A stretch of 63,688 nucleotides of DNA from a virus, in the IMG/VR virus record IMGVR_UViG_3300036785_000484, positions 1 to 63,688 of that record. One strand, written 5' to 3'. Each line of letters starts with the position of its first letter. The stretch's first letter is position 1. A model generated the notes under the pieces. It was not told where the DNA came from. It was given only the letters and a program-made list of their open reading frames with translations, and did not search any database. The translations under genes were made by a program, and so were the position numbers. This document shows positions 15,091 to 22,886 of this stretch, piece by piece.

Positions 15091-15387
15091 ATGAGCAAAA
15101 CACAGACCAAGACCATCATCAGGAACTACGAGCTGCTCCGTTGCAGCGGTCGGATCGGGGCTCTCGGTGGCGAGACGTCTCATCCCGAGATCATCGAGCG
15201 CGACATGATCGAGGTCGACACCGCCGACACCGATGCCAACCGGATCGAAGCCATCAACAACGTCATCGGCGGCATCCAGTGGTACCTGGACGAGGAGTCC
15301 GGTGACTGGGGCGCGGGCGAGACCCCGAGAATCGTGAAGGCCCGCCAGGAGCTGGCCGAGATCCGCAAGTCGGTGTTCGGGCGCTAA
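15091..15387 (+). CDS. Hypothetical protein, leaderless accessory gene
   Basis: A 98-residue soluble protein of alternating helix and loop with no known domain. It is separated from the protease gene and has its own promoter cassette immediately upstream, with no ribosome binding site, as expected for a leaderless message. Its stop overlaps the stop end of the convergent glycosyltransferase gene by 4 bp. Autonomously expressed accessory genes of this kind (morons) often act on the host or on superinfecting phages, but nothing in the protein shows its target. Confidence 0.75.
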   Translation: MSKTQTKTIIRNYELLRCSGRIGALGGETSHPEIIERDMIEVDTADTDANRIEAINNVIGGIQWYLDEESGDWGAGETPRIVKARQELAEIRKSVFGR

Positions 15388-16376
15388 GCCCCCCGACGCG
15401 CGCACTTCTCCCGGACCCGCTGCGCGTTCAACTCCCGCCACTGCGGGAGCAGCTCCTCGATCCGGGCTTTGACACCCAGGAACAGCTCCTTGTCCTTCAC
15501 CACCATCCGGTTCCGGATCGCGCCGGGCCCCATCGTGTGGTACACGCGCGGGGTGCCCATCCCGTTGGACCGTTTCTGCTTGATGGTGATATTCGCCGCC
15601 TCCGGGAAGATCCGCTGCAGGGAGACCGCCCGGGTGTGGTCGTAGTAGGAGCGCATCGCCGACTTCGAGCTGGGCTCCTTCTTGTACCGGAGCAGGGGCA
15701 GCACGATGGCGGTGGAACTCCCGGCGTCCGCCCGGGTGCCGTACTGGAACGCGTGCGTGATGTCGTCCTCGTAGGGTCCGTACCAGTCCTCGCGGCCCGC
15801 CCCGACCTTCTCGATGAAGCAGGAGTAGGGGAACCCGGCCCGGGCGAGTTGCAGCTTCACGTACGGGATGGAGGACAGTTGCGCCCCGACCATCCGGCCG
15901 TTCGTGGCGAGTGTGACCGCGATCAGCAGGTCCACGAACAGCGCCAGCCCGCCGTTGCGGGCCACCACTTCCCGGCCCGCCCACCCGTCGCGGGGGAACA
16001 CGGCCCGGATGATGTTGTCATCGAGCTGCAAAACACCCCAGCAGCCGCGCCGCTCCGCTTCCCGGCAGGCCCACTCCCGGCCCGGGAACGCGCCGAGGAA
16101 CCCCGGGTTCGGTTCGGCGGCGAGCATCCAATGCTGCCGGGCGTAGTCGAGCGACCAGTCTTTCGTATAGACCGCGAGCCCGTGATCGTCGTGTTCGTAG
16201 TCGGGGGCGTCCCGCTCGGAGATCACCCACACAATGTCGTGCACACCGAATCCGTGCAGGTCGCTCAGGAACTGAGCGGTGGGGCGCTCATCCAGCTTGG
16301 GCCGCATCCCGGAGATCACCGCGACGAGCAGCCCGGAACGCTGGTCAGACCTTGTAACGAACATCGAGCACCCCAT
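15384..16376 (-). CDS. GT-A type glycosyltransferase (putative)
   Basis: A 330-residue leftward protein. VLQLDDN near residues 115-121 is a DxD-type metal-binding site at the end of a Rossmann half, and GREDWYGPYEDD near 194-205 fits the second acidic motif of GT-A enzymes. The overall layout resembles glycosyltransferases found in phage modification clusters, including those associated with TET/JBP systems, though no TET protein is visible here. It is co-transcribed with the ParB-like gene, overlapping it by 32 bp. ATG 16376 is the longest start; ATG 16364 is possible. Likely substrates are virion proteins or modified DNA bases. Confidence 0.65.
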   Translation of the reverse strand: MGCSMFVTRSDQRSGLLVAVISGMRPKLDERPTAQFLSDLHGFGVHDIVWVISERDAPDYEHDDHGLAVYTKDWSLDYARQHWMLAAEPNPGFLGAFPGREWACREAERRGCWGVLQLDDNIIRAVFPRDGWAGREVVARNGGLALFVDLLIAVTLATNGRMVGAQLSSIPYVKLQLARAGFPYSCFIEKVGAGREDWYGPYEDDITHAFQYGTRADAGSSTAIVLPLLRYKKEPSSKSAMRSYYDHTRAVSLQRIFPEAANITIKQKRSNGMGTPRVYHTMGPGAIRNRMVVKDKELFLGVKARIEELLPQWRELNAQRVREKCARRGA

Positions 16377-16908
16377 CCAGGTCCACCAGATAGCCCTGGG
16401 CCGCTTCGGCGCTCTCCTTGTCCACGAACACCACGTTCACGGTGAACCCGCCCTCGGCGTCGGCCTGAATATCGGGGGTCACGTCGATCCCGTACTCGTC
16501 CTCGAACTGGTCGATGATGCTCTGCCAGTCCTCCAGCGCGAGCACGTCGGCGAACTCCGGGCCGAGCGCTTCCAGCTCGGAGATCAGCTCCGGATAGTCC
16601 CAGGTGGTGAAGTCGTGGGTGCGGTTGTCCGCGATCCGGAACGCCCGGATCTCCGCGGCGCTCAGCCGGTCCGCGACGATCACCGGCACCATGTCGAGGC
16701 CCAGCCGCTGCGCCGCGAGCAGCCGGGTGTGACCGGCCACGATGACGATGCCCTTATCCACGATGATCGGCTGCTGCCAACCGAACTTGTGCAACGATTC
16801 CGCGACGATCTCGATGGCCCGGTCCGGGATCTTGCGCGGATTCTTCTCGTACGGGTGGATATCGGTCACCTTCATCACGGTGGCCTGGCCCAGATCAGCA
16901 ACCTTCAT
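16345..16908 (-). CDS. ParB-like domain protein
   Basis: A 187-residue protein whose first 100 residues are a ParB/sulfiredoxin-fold domain: HPYEKNPRKIP, then a helix, GWQQPIIVDKGIVIVAGH and the signature VAGHTRLLAA near 57-66. The C-terminal 85 residues are acidic and unrecognised. Stand-alone ParB-like proteins in phages occur beside DNA methyltransferases and base-modification enzymes; some are nucleases and others CTP-dependent switches. Here it leads the glycosyltransferase gene in one leftward unit, so a link to modification is reasonable but unproven. It starts close to, and divergent from, the gene at 16951. Confidence 0.8.
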   Translation of the reverse strand: MKVADLGQATVMKVTDIHPYEKNPRKIPDRAIEIVAESLHKFGWQQPIIVDKGIVIVAGHTRLLAAQRLGLDMVPVIVADRLSAAEIRAFRIADNRTHDFTTWDYPELISELEALGPEFADVLALEDWQSIIDQFEDEYGIDVTPDIQADAEGGFTVNVVFVDKESAEAAQGYLVDLDGVLDVRYKV

Positions 16909-16950
16909 GACCTCCGAGACTAATGCCTAGCGCTGTGTCACGATGGAGCC

Positions 16951-17091
16951 ATGCCGACCGAACACGCACAACCCACCAACCCGAAGCCGACCCGGAGCGA
17001 TCCGGCCCCCACGGAGCGCCGGGACATTCCGAAACCGGAGCGGCGCGACCTGCCCCGCCCCGAGCACCGGGATATCCGACCAGGCCGATGA
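16951..17091 (+). CDS. Small Pro/Arg-rich repeat protein
   Basis: A 46-residue protein built of Pro and charged residues, with the repeated pattern RRDIPKP, RRDLPRP, HRDIRP. It is too short and disordered-looking for a fold. ATG 16951 has GGAG seven bases upstream, and its stop makes an ATGA overlap with the next gene, which supports translation. It may be a linker-like binding peptide; function unknown. Confidence 0.55.
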   Translation: MPTEHAQPTNPKPTRSDPAPTERRDIPKPERRDLPRPEHRDIRPGR

Positions 17092-17372
17092 CCCGGTCCT
17101 TCGACTTACCGATCCCCGAGGACGGTCAGCCCATCACCATCGAGGTGCCCGAGGGCTACGAGGTCGAAGCCCAGATCCGTCGGCTCCAGGCTGGCGGGGA
17201 TATCGACCCGGGCAGGATCAGGCTGCCTGGCCGTGATCCCGGGATCGACGTGTTCCCTCCCCGGGACGGCTGGGGGGTATTCATTGACCCCGACACTGGG
17301 GAGAAACTGTACGGGCCGCTGCCTCCTCACCAGGCTGCTACTGGTGGACCGGTACCGGGGCCGTTCGTCTGA
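17088..17372 (+). CDS. Hypothetical protein
   Basis: A 94-residue protein with a beta-strand N terminus (ITIEVPEGYEVEAQIRRLQ) and a Pro/Gly-rich C terminus. ATG 17088 is in an ATGA overlap; longer in-frame starts read the preceding small gene out of frame. Unknown function. Confidence 0.65.
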   Translation: MTRSFDLPIPEDGQPITIEVPEGYEVEAQIRRLQAGGDIDPGRIRLPGRDPGIDVFPPRDGWGVFIDPDTGEKLYGPLPPHQAATGGPVPGPFV

Positions 17373-17569
17373 TGGCCCAGTTCACCTGCGCGGCGTGTCA
17401 CGAGACGTTCGACGTGGACGAGGACTGGACCGAGGAGGACAAGATCGCCGAGTACGGGGAGACCTTTGGCGACCGGCCACTTGTCGATGTGGATGTGGTC
17501 TGCGATGACTGCTACCCGAAGATCCTCGGCTGGGCCCAGGACAAGGGGCTGATCGCCCCGGCGAATTGA
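17372..17569 (+). CDS. Zinc-ribbon protein
   Basis: A 65-residue acidic protein with Cys-x2-Cys (CAACH) at residues 6-9 and Cys-x2-Cys (CDDC) near 44, giving a classic zinc ribbon separated by an acidic loop. ATG shares one base with the previous stop. Likely a protein- or nucleic-acid-binding adaptor. Confidence 0.7.
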   Translation: MAQFTCAACHETFDVDEDWTEEDKIAEYGETFGDRPLVDVDVVCDDCYPKILGWAQDKGLIAPAN

Positions 17570-17595
17570 GCCCCACATCACATCCCCCACAACGG

Positions 17596-17685
17596 CTAAT
17601 TGGTAGCGCGCTAGACAATACTGGGGTAGATTCATCCTTGGAGCCAGGCACCAGGCCAGGCCAGAACCACCCAGGAGATTCGCAC
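17596..17685 (+). promoter_or_regulatory. Promoter cassette B with leader
   Basis: CTAATTGGTAGCGCGCTAGA followed by CAATACTGGGGTAG (17596-17629) matches cassette A. The region from there to ATG 17686 includes GGCACCAGGCCAG, then ACCACCCAGGAGAT. Nearly the same leader (GGCACCAGGCCAG, ACCACCC, AGGAGAT) precedes the leftward gene at 58545. Promoter and leader therefore appear to move or evolve as one unit. Confidence 0.65.
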
Positions 17686-18306
17686 ATGATCACCGTCAAG
17701 GTTTACCTCAACGAGAACAGCGGCTTCCGCGCTTTCAACCCGTTCCGCGCCGAGCTTCGGCTGGCCGTCGAGTTCCAGCTAGATGACACCGCCCCCGAGT
17801 TCGTCTTCGATGACGACCCCACCCTCACCAACGAGGAGGCCGACATCGCCTACCGCGCCGCCCGCGACGAGCACGCCACCTGGGTGATGCCGTTCCTGAA
17901 CCGGATCTACGAGCAGCTGAACGTCGGCGGCGACATGTTCCCCGCCGAGCCCTACACGGTCGAGTACCGGATGGCCGGTAACCGCTCACTCTCGGTCGGC
18001 GACCTGGTCGTCCTCGAATGGGACCGGGAGTTGATCAACGTGACCCGCGAAGGTCAGCCGGTCACCCTGCACGAGACCGAGGCGTACTCGGTCGAGTCGG
18101 TGGGCTTCCACCGCCGCCCGGCCCTGGCCGCCCGCAGAGGCGTCGAGAACTTCGCCAAGAACGAGGGCAGCCCGGACCACTTCATCCCGGTCCCGCGCAC
18201 CGACCTGGCCGTGAACGACGAGGGCCTGTTCGTCCTGAAGACCGACCGGCCCGCCGACAGCTACACCTTCGAGTTCGTTCAGGAGGATCTGCGCAACGGC
18301 CTGTGA
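17686..18306 (+). CDS. Hypothetical protein under cassette B
   Basis: A 206-residue, beta-rich acidic protein (MITVKVYLNENSGFRAF at the start) without a recognised domain. ATG 17686 follows AGGAG by 8 nt; an upstream in-frame start at 17566 would read through the promoter cassette. It is monocistronic, flanked by cassette B and the strong hairpin at 18319-18356. That arrangement marks an independently regulated accessory gene. Confidence 0.75.
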   Translation: MITVKVYLNENSGFRAFNPFRAELRLAVEFQLDDTAPEFVFDDDPTLTNEEADIAYRAARDEHATWVMPFLNRIYEQLNVGGDMFPAEPYTVEYRMAGNRSLSVGDLVVLEWDRELINVTREGQPVTLHETEAYSVESVGFHRRPALAARRGVENFAKNEGSPDHFIPVPRTDLAVNDEGLFVLKTDRPADSYTFEFVQEDLRNGL

Positions 18307-18533
18307 TCCAATCCATCTGAAGCCGCCCCGGGTGAGTCCATCCCCGGGGCGGCTTCCTGTTCGGGCATATGCCGGTAGACCGACGAGGTACCCACTCGCC
18401 GGTAGTCATGCCAGGCGATGTGCCCATTCCGGGTCGCGATCACCAGGACTCTTGGCAGCGGGGTGTAATACTCGACACACCGGCCCGCCGCCGGACCGTC
18501 GGCCAGCTCGACCTGCTTGAGAGCGACCATCAT
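18279..18533 (-). CDS. Hypothetical protein, read through terminator
   Basis: An 84-residue reading that starts at an ATGA overlap with the methyltransferase stop. The first 55 residues look protein-like (VEYYTPLPRVLVIATRNGHI, then HDYRRVGTSSVYRH). The last 30 are encoded by the terminator hairpin and by the antisense of the opposing gene, and look arbitrary (AAPGMDSPGAASDG). The gene may have lost its original stop. Function unknown. Confidence 0.55.
   Translation of the reverse strand: MMVALKQVELADGPAAGRCVEYYTPLPRVLVIATRNGHIAWHDYRRVGTSSVYRHMPEQEAAPGMDSPGAASDGLDHRPLRRSS
18319..18356. terminator. Bidirectional hairpin terminator
   Basis: A perfect 14-pair stem (GAAGCCGCCCCGGG with its complement at 18343-18356) and a 10 nt loop lie 12 bp after the stop of the rightward gene. 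There is no long T-run, so termination efficiency is uncertain. The hairpin lies inside the nominal 3' end of the convergent gene at 18279-18533. Confidence 0.75.
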
Positions 18534-19264
18534 CGGAGCCGGAACACGGCGAGTTCATGCGGAAGCGCGATCACCCCGCCCGGCCCCGGGATCTCCTCGA
18601 TGGCGTCGATCTTCGTCATCGAGAACGGGGCCGCCTCCAAGTCGTGCGGGCGCTCGCAGTAGCCGAGCCACGCGAAGTTCTCCGGCTTATAGTCGAACTC
18701 GTTGCTCACCCCGGGATAGCTGGACGCCAGCAGGTAGGTGGCCCCGGAGTCGGCGAACTTCCGCAAAACCAGCTCGATGTGCTCGGTGGGGAGATGAGCC
18801 AGGAAGTCCCGGCAGAGGATCGCGTCCATCACCGGCAGCCGGGGCACGGTGAGAATGTTCCGGGCGAAAAAGAAACACCCGGCGGGGTCGTCGGGGGTGA
18901 CCGTGACCCGGGGTGTCCCGAACCCGTCCCGGTTCCGCTGGATCTGCTCGATGTCCACGTCCCAGCCGACGTAGATCATCCGGCCCAGGTTGACGTGCCG
19001 CATCCAGGTCCAGTCGCCGCAGGGGGCGTCGAGCAGCGAGCTGATCTGATGCCGGTCCAACAGCTCACGCAGATGAAGCACCAGCGGCTCAGTGCAGCCC
19101 AGGCTGCTCCCGGGGCCGTTCAGCGACCCGCCCGGCTGATTCTGAGCGGCCAGGATCGGGGCCACGTCCTCTTCCATGAACTCCCGGATATCCACCCAGG
19201 CCCGTGCCTGAGCGTTGACGAAGTCCGGTCCTTCCAGCTTCTCGACGTACTCACGAATCACCAT
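18530..19264 (-). CDS. SAM-dependent methyltransferase (putative)
   Basis: A 244-residue class I methyltransferase: motif I LLDAPCGDW near 77-85, motif II YVGWDVD near 98-104 with the ribose-binding Asp, and CRDFLAHLP near 143-151 in the motif IV position. It lacks the N/D-PP-Y motif of adenine or N4-cytosine DNA methylases, so a sugar, small molecule or protein acceptor is more likely. It heads a leftward pair just before the capsid gene and lies in the same island as the glycosyltransferase. Methylation of an added sugar is one possible role. Confidence 0.75.
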   Translation of the reverse strand: MVIREYVEKLEGPDFVNAQARAWVDIREFMEEDVAPILAAQNQPGGSLNGPGSSLGCTEPLVLHLRELLDRHQISSLLDAPCGDWTWMRHVNLGRMIYVGWDVDIEQIQRNRDGFGTPRVTVTPDDPAGCFFFARNILTVPRLPVMDAILCRDFLAHLPTEHIELVLRKFADSGATYLLASSYPGVSNEFDYKPENFAWLGYCERPHDLEAAPFSMTKIDAIEEIPGPGGVIALPHELAVFRLR

Positions 19265-19356
19265 CGGCGAATCCTAAGCGTGTCGCGCCGGGATTCCGGG
19301 GAGGCACGGCCTTAGAGTGATCGCACGTCTAGCGGTCTTCCGAGGCAAAGGCTGCC

Positions 19357-19430
19357 GCCCGGCACGGGCGGAATCACTGGCCGACATGCCCTATTCGAGT
19401 CCCGGCACGGGCACCCTCTTCCACCGTGCC
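19357..19430 (+). promoter_or_regulatory. Structured leader of capsid gene
   Basis: Two hairpins lie in the 200 bp before the capsid gene: GCCCG-GCA-CGGGC at 19357-19369 and GGCACGG / CCGTGCC at 19404-19430. The CCCGGCACGGGC block is repeated in both, so alternative pairing is possible. The promoter for the capsid gene must lie in this interval, since a leftward gene precedes it; I do not see a clear consensus box. Confidence 0.4.
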
Positions 19431-19464
19431 CTCATGGCACTCGAAAACGAAGGACGCTCAAATC

Positions 19465-20931
19465 ATGACCGTAACCACCCTCGATCCGCTGAACCCGAAC
19501 GGTTCCGAGCGGATGGAGCCAGCCGGTGGGCTGGATGTCTATCTCGGGCAGCTGCTGAAGCGGCACACCAAACTGGTCCGCGACCGCGACGAGCTGAAGG
19601 CCAAAGCCGAGGCCGTGCTCATGGAAGCACGCGGCGCGGGCCGGGACGTGTTGGAGGCCGAGGAGGACAAGGACCTCCGTGGCTACATGACCAACATGGC
19701 GAAGATCGGCGACGAGCTGAGCGGCCTGGAGGAGCGGATCGAGCAGACCCGCGCCGAGGTCGAACGCTCCGGCACGATCAGCAAGGGCCTGGCCCGTATC
19801 CGCGCGGCCGGGGACCTGATCACCCGCGTCAAGGAGCAGTCCACCTATCCGCAGCCCAGCCGGAGTAACCCGGCGCACGTGTCCTACCTGCAGGACCTCA
19901 TCAAATACTCGATGAACCTGGACACCACGGGTCAAGCCCGTGACCGGCTGTTCCGGCACGCCCAGGATGTGATGACCGACGACGCGTACAAGGAGTTCCG
20001 GGACCTCTCCCGGGTCGACGGCTCCGGCGGCTACGCGGTCCCCCCGGCCTGGCTGATGTCCCAGTACATTGAGCTGGCCCGCCCGGGTCGCGCCATCGCG
20101 AACCTTGTGCAGCGTCAGCCGCTGCCCGGCGGGACGGACAGCATCAACATCCCGAAGCTGCTCTCCGGTTCCCAGACGGCGGTGCAGCAGCACGACAACG
20201 ACCCGGTGACGGACGTGGACATCACGGACACGTTCATCAACGCGCCGGTCAGGACCATCGCCGGTCAGCAGGGCCTCGCGATCCAGCTGATCGACCAATC
20301 CCCGATCGCTTTCGACGACGTCGTGTTCCGCGACCTGGTCGCCGACCACGCCAGCAGGACGGACGCGCAGGTCATCTCCGGGACGGGTGTGTCAGGCCAG
20401 ATCCTCGGCATCCTGCAGACCCCGAACATCGGTTCGGTGGCGGCGACGACGGTGGACATCAAGGGGTTCTACTCCGCGATCGCCAACGCCATCCAGACCG
20501 TGCACACCACCCGCTTCCAGCCGCCCGAAGTGATCGTCATGCACCCCCGACGGTGGGGCTGGTTCACCAGCCTGCTGGACGGGAACCAGCGCCCGCTGGT
20601 GCTACCCATCGCGGGTGGGCCGTTCAACGTCGCCGGTCTACTGGAGGCCGTCGACAGCCAGCAACGGGTCGGCCAGATTCAGGGCCTGCCTGTGGTCACC
20701 GACCCGAACCTGCCCACCACGGGCGGCGCGGGCACGGAGGACCCGGTCCTGGTGATGCGCGCCTCCGACATCGTGTTGTGGGAGGGCGGTATCCGTTCCC
20801 GGGTGCTGCCGGAGACGAAGGCCGCGAACCTGACGGTCCTGCTGCAGATCTACAACTACCTGGCTTTCAGCGCTGCCCGCTACCCGGCGAGCATCGTGCA
20901 GGTCACGGGCCTCACCGCCCCCGTCTGGTGA
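19465..20931 (+). CDS. Major capsid protein (HK97 fold)
   Basis: A 488-residue HK97-like capsid protein. Residues about 25-115 form a charged coiled-coil delta domain (LKRHTKLVRDRDELKAKAEA), normally removed by the prohead protease. The mature part follows from about 130, with GGYAVPPAWLMSQYIELARP and the C-terminal LQIYNYLAFSAARYPASIVQ typical of the family. ATG 19465 follows AAGGA. It stands as its own unit between the structured leader and a strong terminator, which suits high expression. Confidence 0.93.
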   Translation: MTVTTLDPLNPNGSERMEPAGGLDVYLGQLLKRHTKLVRDRDELKAKAEAVLMEARGAGRDVLEAEEDKDLRGYMTNMAKIGDELSGLEERIEQTRAEVERSGTISKGLARIRAAGDLITRVKEQSTYPQPSRSNPAHVSYLQDLIKYSMNLDTTGQARDRLFRHAQDVMTDDAYKEFRDLSRVDGSGGYAVPPAWLMSQYIELARPGRAIANLVQRQPLPGGTDSINIPKLLSGSQTAVQQHDNDPVTDVDITDTFINAPVRTIAGQQGLAIQLIDQSPIAFDDVVFRDLVADHASRTDAQVISGTGVSGQILGILQTPNIGSVAATTVDIKGFYSAIANAIQTVHTTRFQPPEVIVMHPRRWGWFTSLLDGNQRPLVLPIAGGPFNVAGLLEAVDSQQRVGQIQGLPVVTDPNLPTTGGAGTEDPVLVMRASDIVLWEGGIRSRVLPETKAANLTVLLQIYNYLAFSAARYPASIVQVTGLTAPVW

Positions 20932-20951
20932 GCTAAGCCGAACGAGAAAGG

Positions 20952-20980
20952 GGCACCGGCCAGCGATCCTGGCCGGTGCC
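20952..20980 (+). terminator. Terminator after major capsid gene
   Basis: A perfect 12-pair stem (GGCACCGGCCAG / CTGGCCGGTGCC) with loop CGATC, followed by TTTCGTT, lies 20 bp after the capsid stop. It also ends just before the stop of the convergent gene, so it may terminate both. Confidence 0.85.
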
Positions 20981-20991
20981 TTTCGTTGCGC

Positions 20992-21654
20992 CTACTGAGG
21001 AGTCCCTGACACCAGCTGACCGAGGAAGGTGACCTCGCACAGGTCCGGGCTCACGGCGGGTATCACCCGGTACGTCCACTCCGAGCCGGTCGAGTCCCTG
21101 ACCGTGAGGAGTAGCTCACCGAAGCCGGTCAGGACACTCGTCGCCTGGATCGGCCCGGAAGGCGAGTCACCCTCGGTCACGGTGGAGATGGTGATGGTGC
21201 CGTCGCCGCCGAGCATGTTGGTGTATGTCATCGGCGGCAGGTTCTGGTTCCCCAGTTCGGACTGGAACGAGCAGACGTAGCCCCAGTTGCCGTCCTTGGT
21301 CACCAGCACGTTACCCAGGCCGACCGTGGGTAATACTTCCAGCGCCCGCTGTACGTCCCCGGCGGCGGGGTGGTGGTTGATGTTGTCGGTGTCCGCGCCG
21401 TTGAAGTTCAGCCGGAAGCTGCCTGAGCCGGGGCTGCCGCCGATGTCGACCCGCTGAACCTCATTGACGCCGGTGGTGGGATTGATTCCCGCTCCGACGC
21501 TCATCAGATCCTCGATCCGGGCACTGACCAGCGTGATCACACCCGTCATCCCTTCGAGGATGCCGCCGTTGTTCACTGGCCGGGCCGGTGCTCCGAGCCC
21601 GCAGATCAGGGAACCGTCCGGGGCGGTGACGAGCACGTGAATCTCACCAGTCAT
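20992..21654 (-). CDS. Leftward virion-like beta protein
   Basis: A 220-residue protein on the opposite strand to the head genes. The block SGSFRLNFNGADTDNI, then AAGDVQRALEVLPTVG and NVLVTKDG, matches a repeat common in actinophage minor tail or surface proteins (strand, AAxxVQxALExLP helix, strand). Residues 1-40 and the C terminus are beta-rich. ATG 21654 is preferred over an upstream start because it opens with MTGEIHVLVTAPDG. It may be a capsid decoration or accessory adhesin expressed separately from the main operon. Confidence 0.65.
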   Translation of the reverse strand: MTGEIHVLVTAPDGSLICGLGAPARPVNNGGILEGMTGVITLVSARIEDLMSVGAGINPTTGVNEVQRVDIGGSPGSGSFRLNFNGADTDNINHHPAAGDVQRALEVLPTVGLGNVLVTKDGNWGYVCSFQSELGNQNLPPMTYTNMLGGDGTITISTVTEGDSPSGPIQATSVLTGFGELLLTVRDSTGSEWTYRVIPAVSPDLCEVTFLGQLVSGTPQ

Positions 21655-21733
21655 GGCGTCATCGTCGCATCCGTCGGCCGACATGCCGTGACGGCGCGCG
21701 GTCCGTGACGGCCCCGGGCCTTACCATCACCGC

Positions 21734-22231
21734 ATGGCACTCTCACGTAGCACCTTCCCGCCCCACGAGCTGACCGACGATGAGCGGGCCGCCACCGTCG
21801 GTCGATACGACCCCGACACGACCGCCGTGCCCGACCCGACCGGTCCGGGTGGCAGGCAGCGCCGGAACCCGCCACCGCCGGGGGGCAGCCACTACGTCCG
21901 GGACGAGGCGAGGGACCGGGCCGAGTCGATCCGGACAGCGGTGGCGCAGTACGAGGCGGTGGGTGCCGAAGTGCCCGACCATTTAGCGTCGCTGGCCGCC
22001 GAGCTCCCCGAGCCGGAACCCGAGCCCGAGGAGGAGCCCGAGGGGGCCGAGGCCGGGGCCGAGGAAGCCGAGACGGAGACCGAGACGGAGCCGAACGGCG
22101 ACGAGGAGGACTCCTGGGAGGATCTGACCGTGGCCGAGCTGCGCACCGAGCTGGACTCGATGGGTATCGAGGTCCCGCCGCACGCCAAGAAGGCCGACCT
22201 GATCGAACTGATCGTCAACGCGGCGGAGTAG
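21734..22231 (+). CDS. Head-region protein with SAP-like C terminus
   Basis: A 165-residue protein with a Pro-rich N-terminal half, a long Glu-rich stretch near residues 92-125, and a C-terminal helix-extended-helix (LTVAELRTELDSMGIEVPPH, then KKADLIELI). That last part matches SAP or Rho N-terminal-like DNA-binding modules. The position between capsid and head-tail adaptor genes suggests a virion or assembly role. A DNA- or scaffold-binding function is an inference. Confidence 0.65.
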   Translation: MALSRSTFPPHELTDDERAATVGRYDPDTTAVPDPTGPGGRQRRNPPPPGGSHYVRDEARDRAESIRTAVAQYEAVGAEVPDHLASLAAELPEPEPEPEEEPEGAEAGAEEAETETETEPNGDEEDSWEDLTVAELRTELDSMGIEVPPHAKKADLIELIVNAAE

Positions 22232-22234
22232 CTG

Positions 22235-22870
22235 ATGAACGCCAAGGCCATCCCGGACCTGATCGGCGTCACCGACCCGGACTGGCAGTCGTTTCTTACC
22301 AGCGACCCCGCCTACTACCTTCGGGTGGCCGGGGCCGCGATCCGGAAATACTGCGGCTGGCATCTCTGGCCGTCGATGACGGTCACCAAAACCAAGCTGA
22401 TGACCGGCTCGGATGGGATCGTCATGCTGCCCTCGCGCTACGTGACCGATGTCAGCCAGGTGGTGATGGAGAACCGCGACCCCGGGCTGGACCCGGTGAC
22501 GCTCGACCCGGACTCGTACAAGTGGTTCGAGCCGGGCTGGGTGCAGTGGATCGGGTCGGGGTGCGGCTGGGGCTGGGGCTGGCCCGGCGCGTACTACTAC
22601 GGCCCCGACACCCCCTACTACCTCCCGGTGACGAACTACGGGCTGGCGGACGTGACGTTCACGCACGGCTACGACGAGCTGCCCGACGATATCAAGCAGG
22701 TCGCGTTCGAGCTGACGAAAGGCATCCTGACGATCGGCCCCGGGGTGACGAACGTCAAGGAGGTGCAGTCCCCCCAGTACAAGACGGTGTTCGGGCAGGC
22801 GTCCGGGCTCACCCTGAACGATCAGCAGAAGGGCCGACTGGCCAACTACCGGATCGGCCGGTTCGCATGA
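22235..22870 (+). CDS. Head-tail adaptor
   Basis: A 211-residue protein in the position of the HK97 gp6-like adaptor that binds the portal ring. The N-terminal helices (SDPAYYLRVAGAAIRKYCGW) and the C-terminal helix (DDIKQVAFELTKGILTIGP) with a beta-sheet between fit that family. A Trp/Gly/Tyr-rich loop (GCGWGWGWPGAYYYGPD) near residues 109-125 is unusual. Confidence 0.75.
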   Translation: MNAKAIPDLIGVTDPDWQSFLTSDPAYYLRVAGAAIRKYCGWHLWPSMTVTKTKLMTGSDGIVMLPSRYVTDVSQVVMENRDPGLDPVTLDPDSYKWFEPGWVQWIGSGCGWGWGWPGAYYYGPDTPYYLPVTNYGLADVTFTHGYDELPDDIKQVAFELTKGILTIGPGVTNVKEVQSPQYKTVFGQASGLTLNDQQKGRLANYRIGRFA

Positions 22871-22886
22871 GCATCAAGCTGGCCTG

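Noticed and set aside
16923-17372. 149-codon ORF starting at 16923
   Set aside because: Its first 55 codons are an Arg/His/Pro-rich off-frame reading of the small gene at 16951; the coupled starts at 16951 and 17088 explain the region better.
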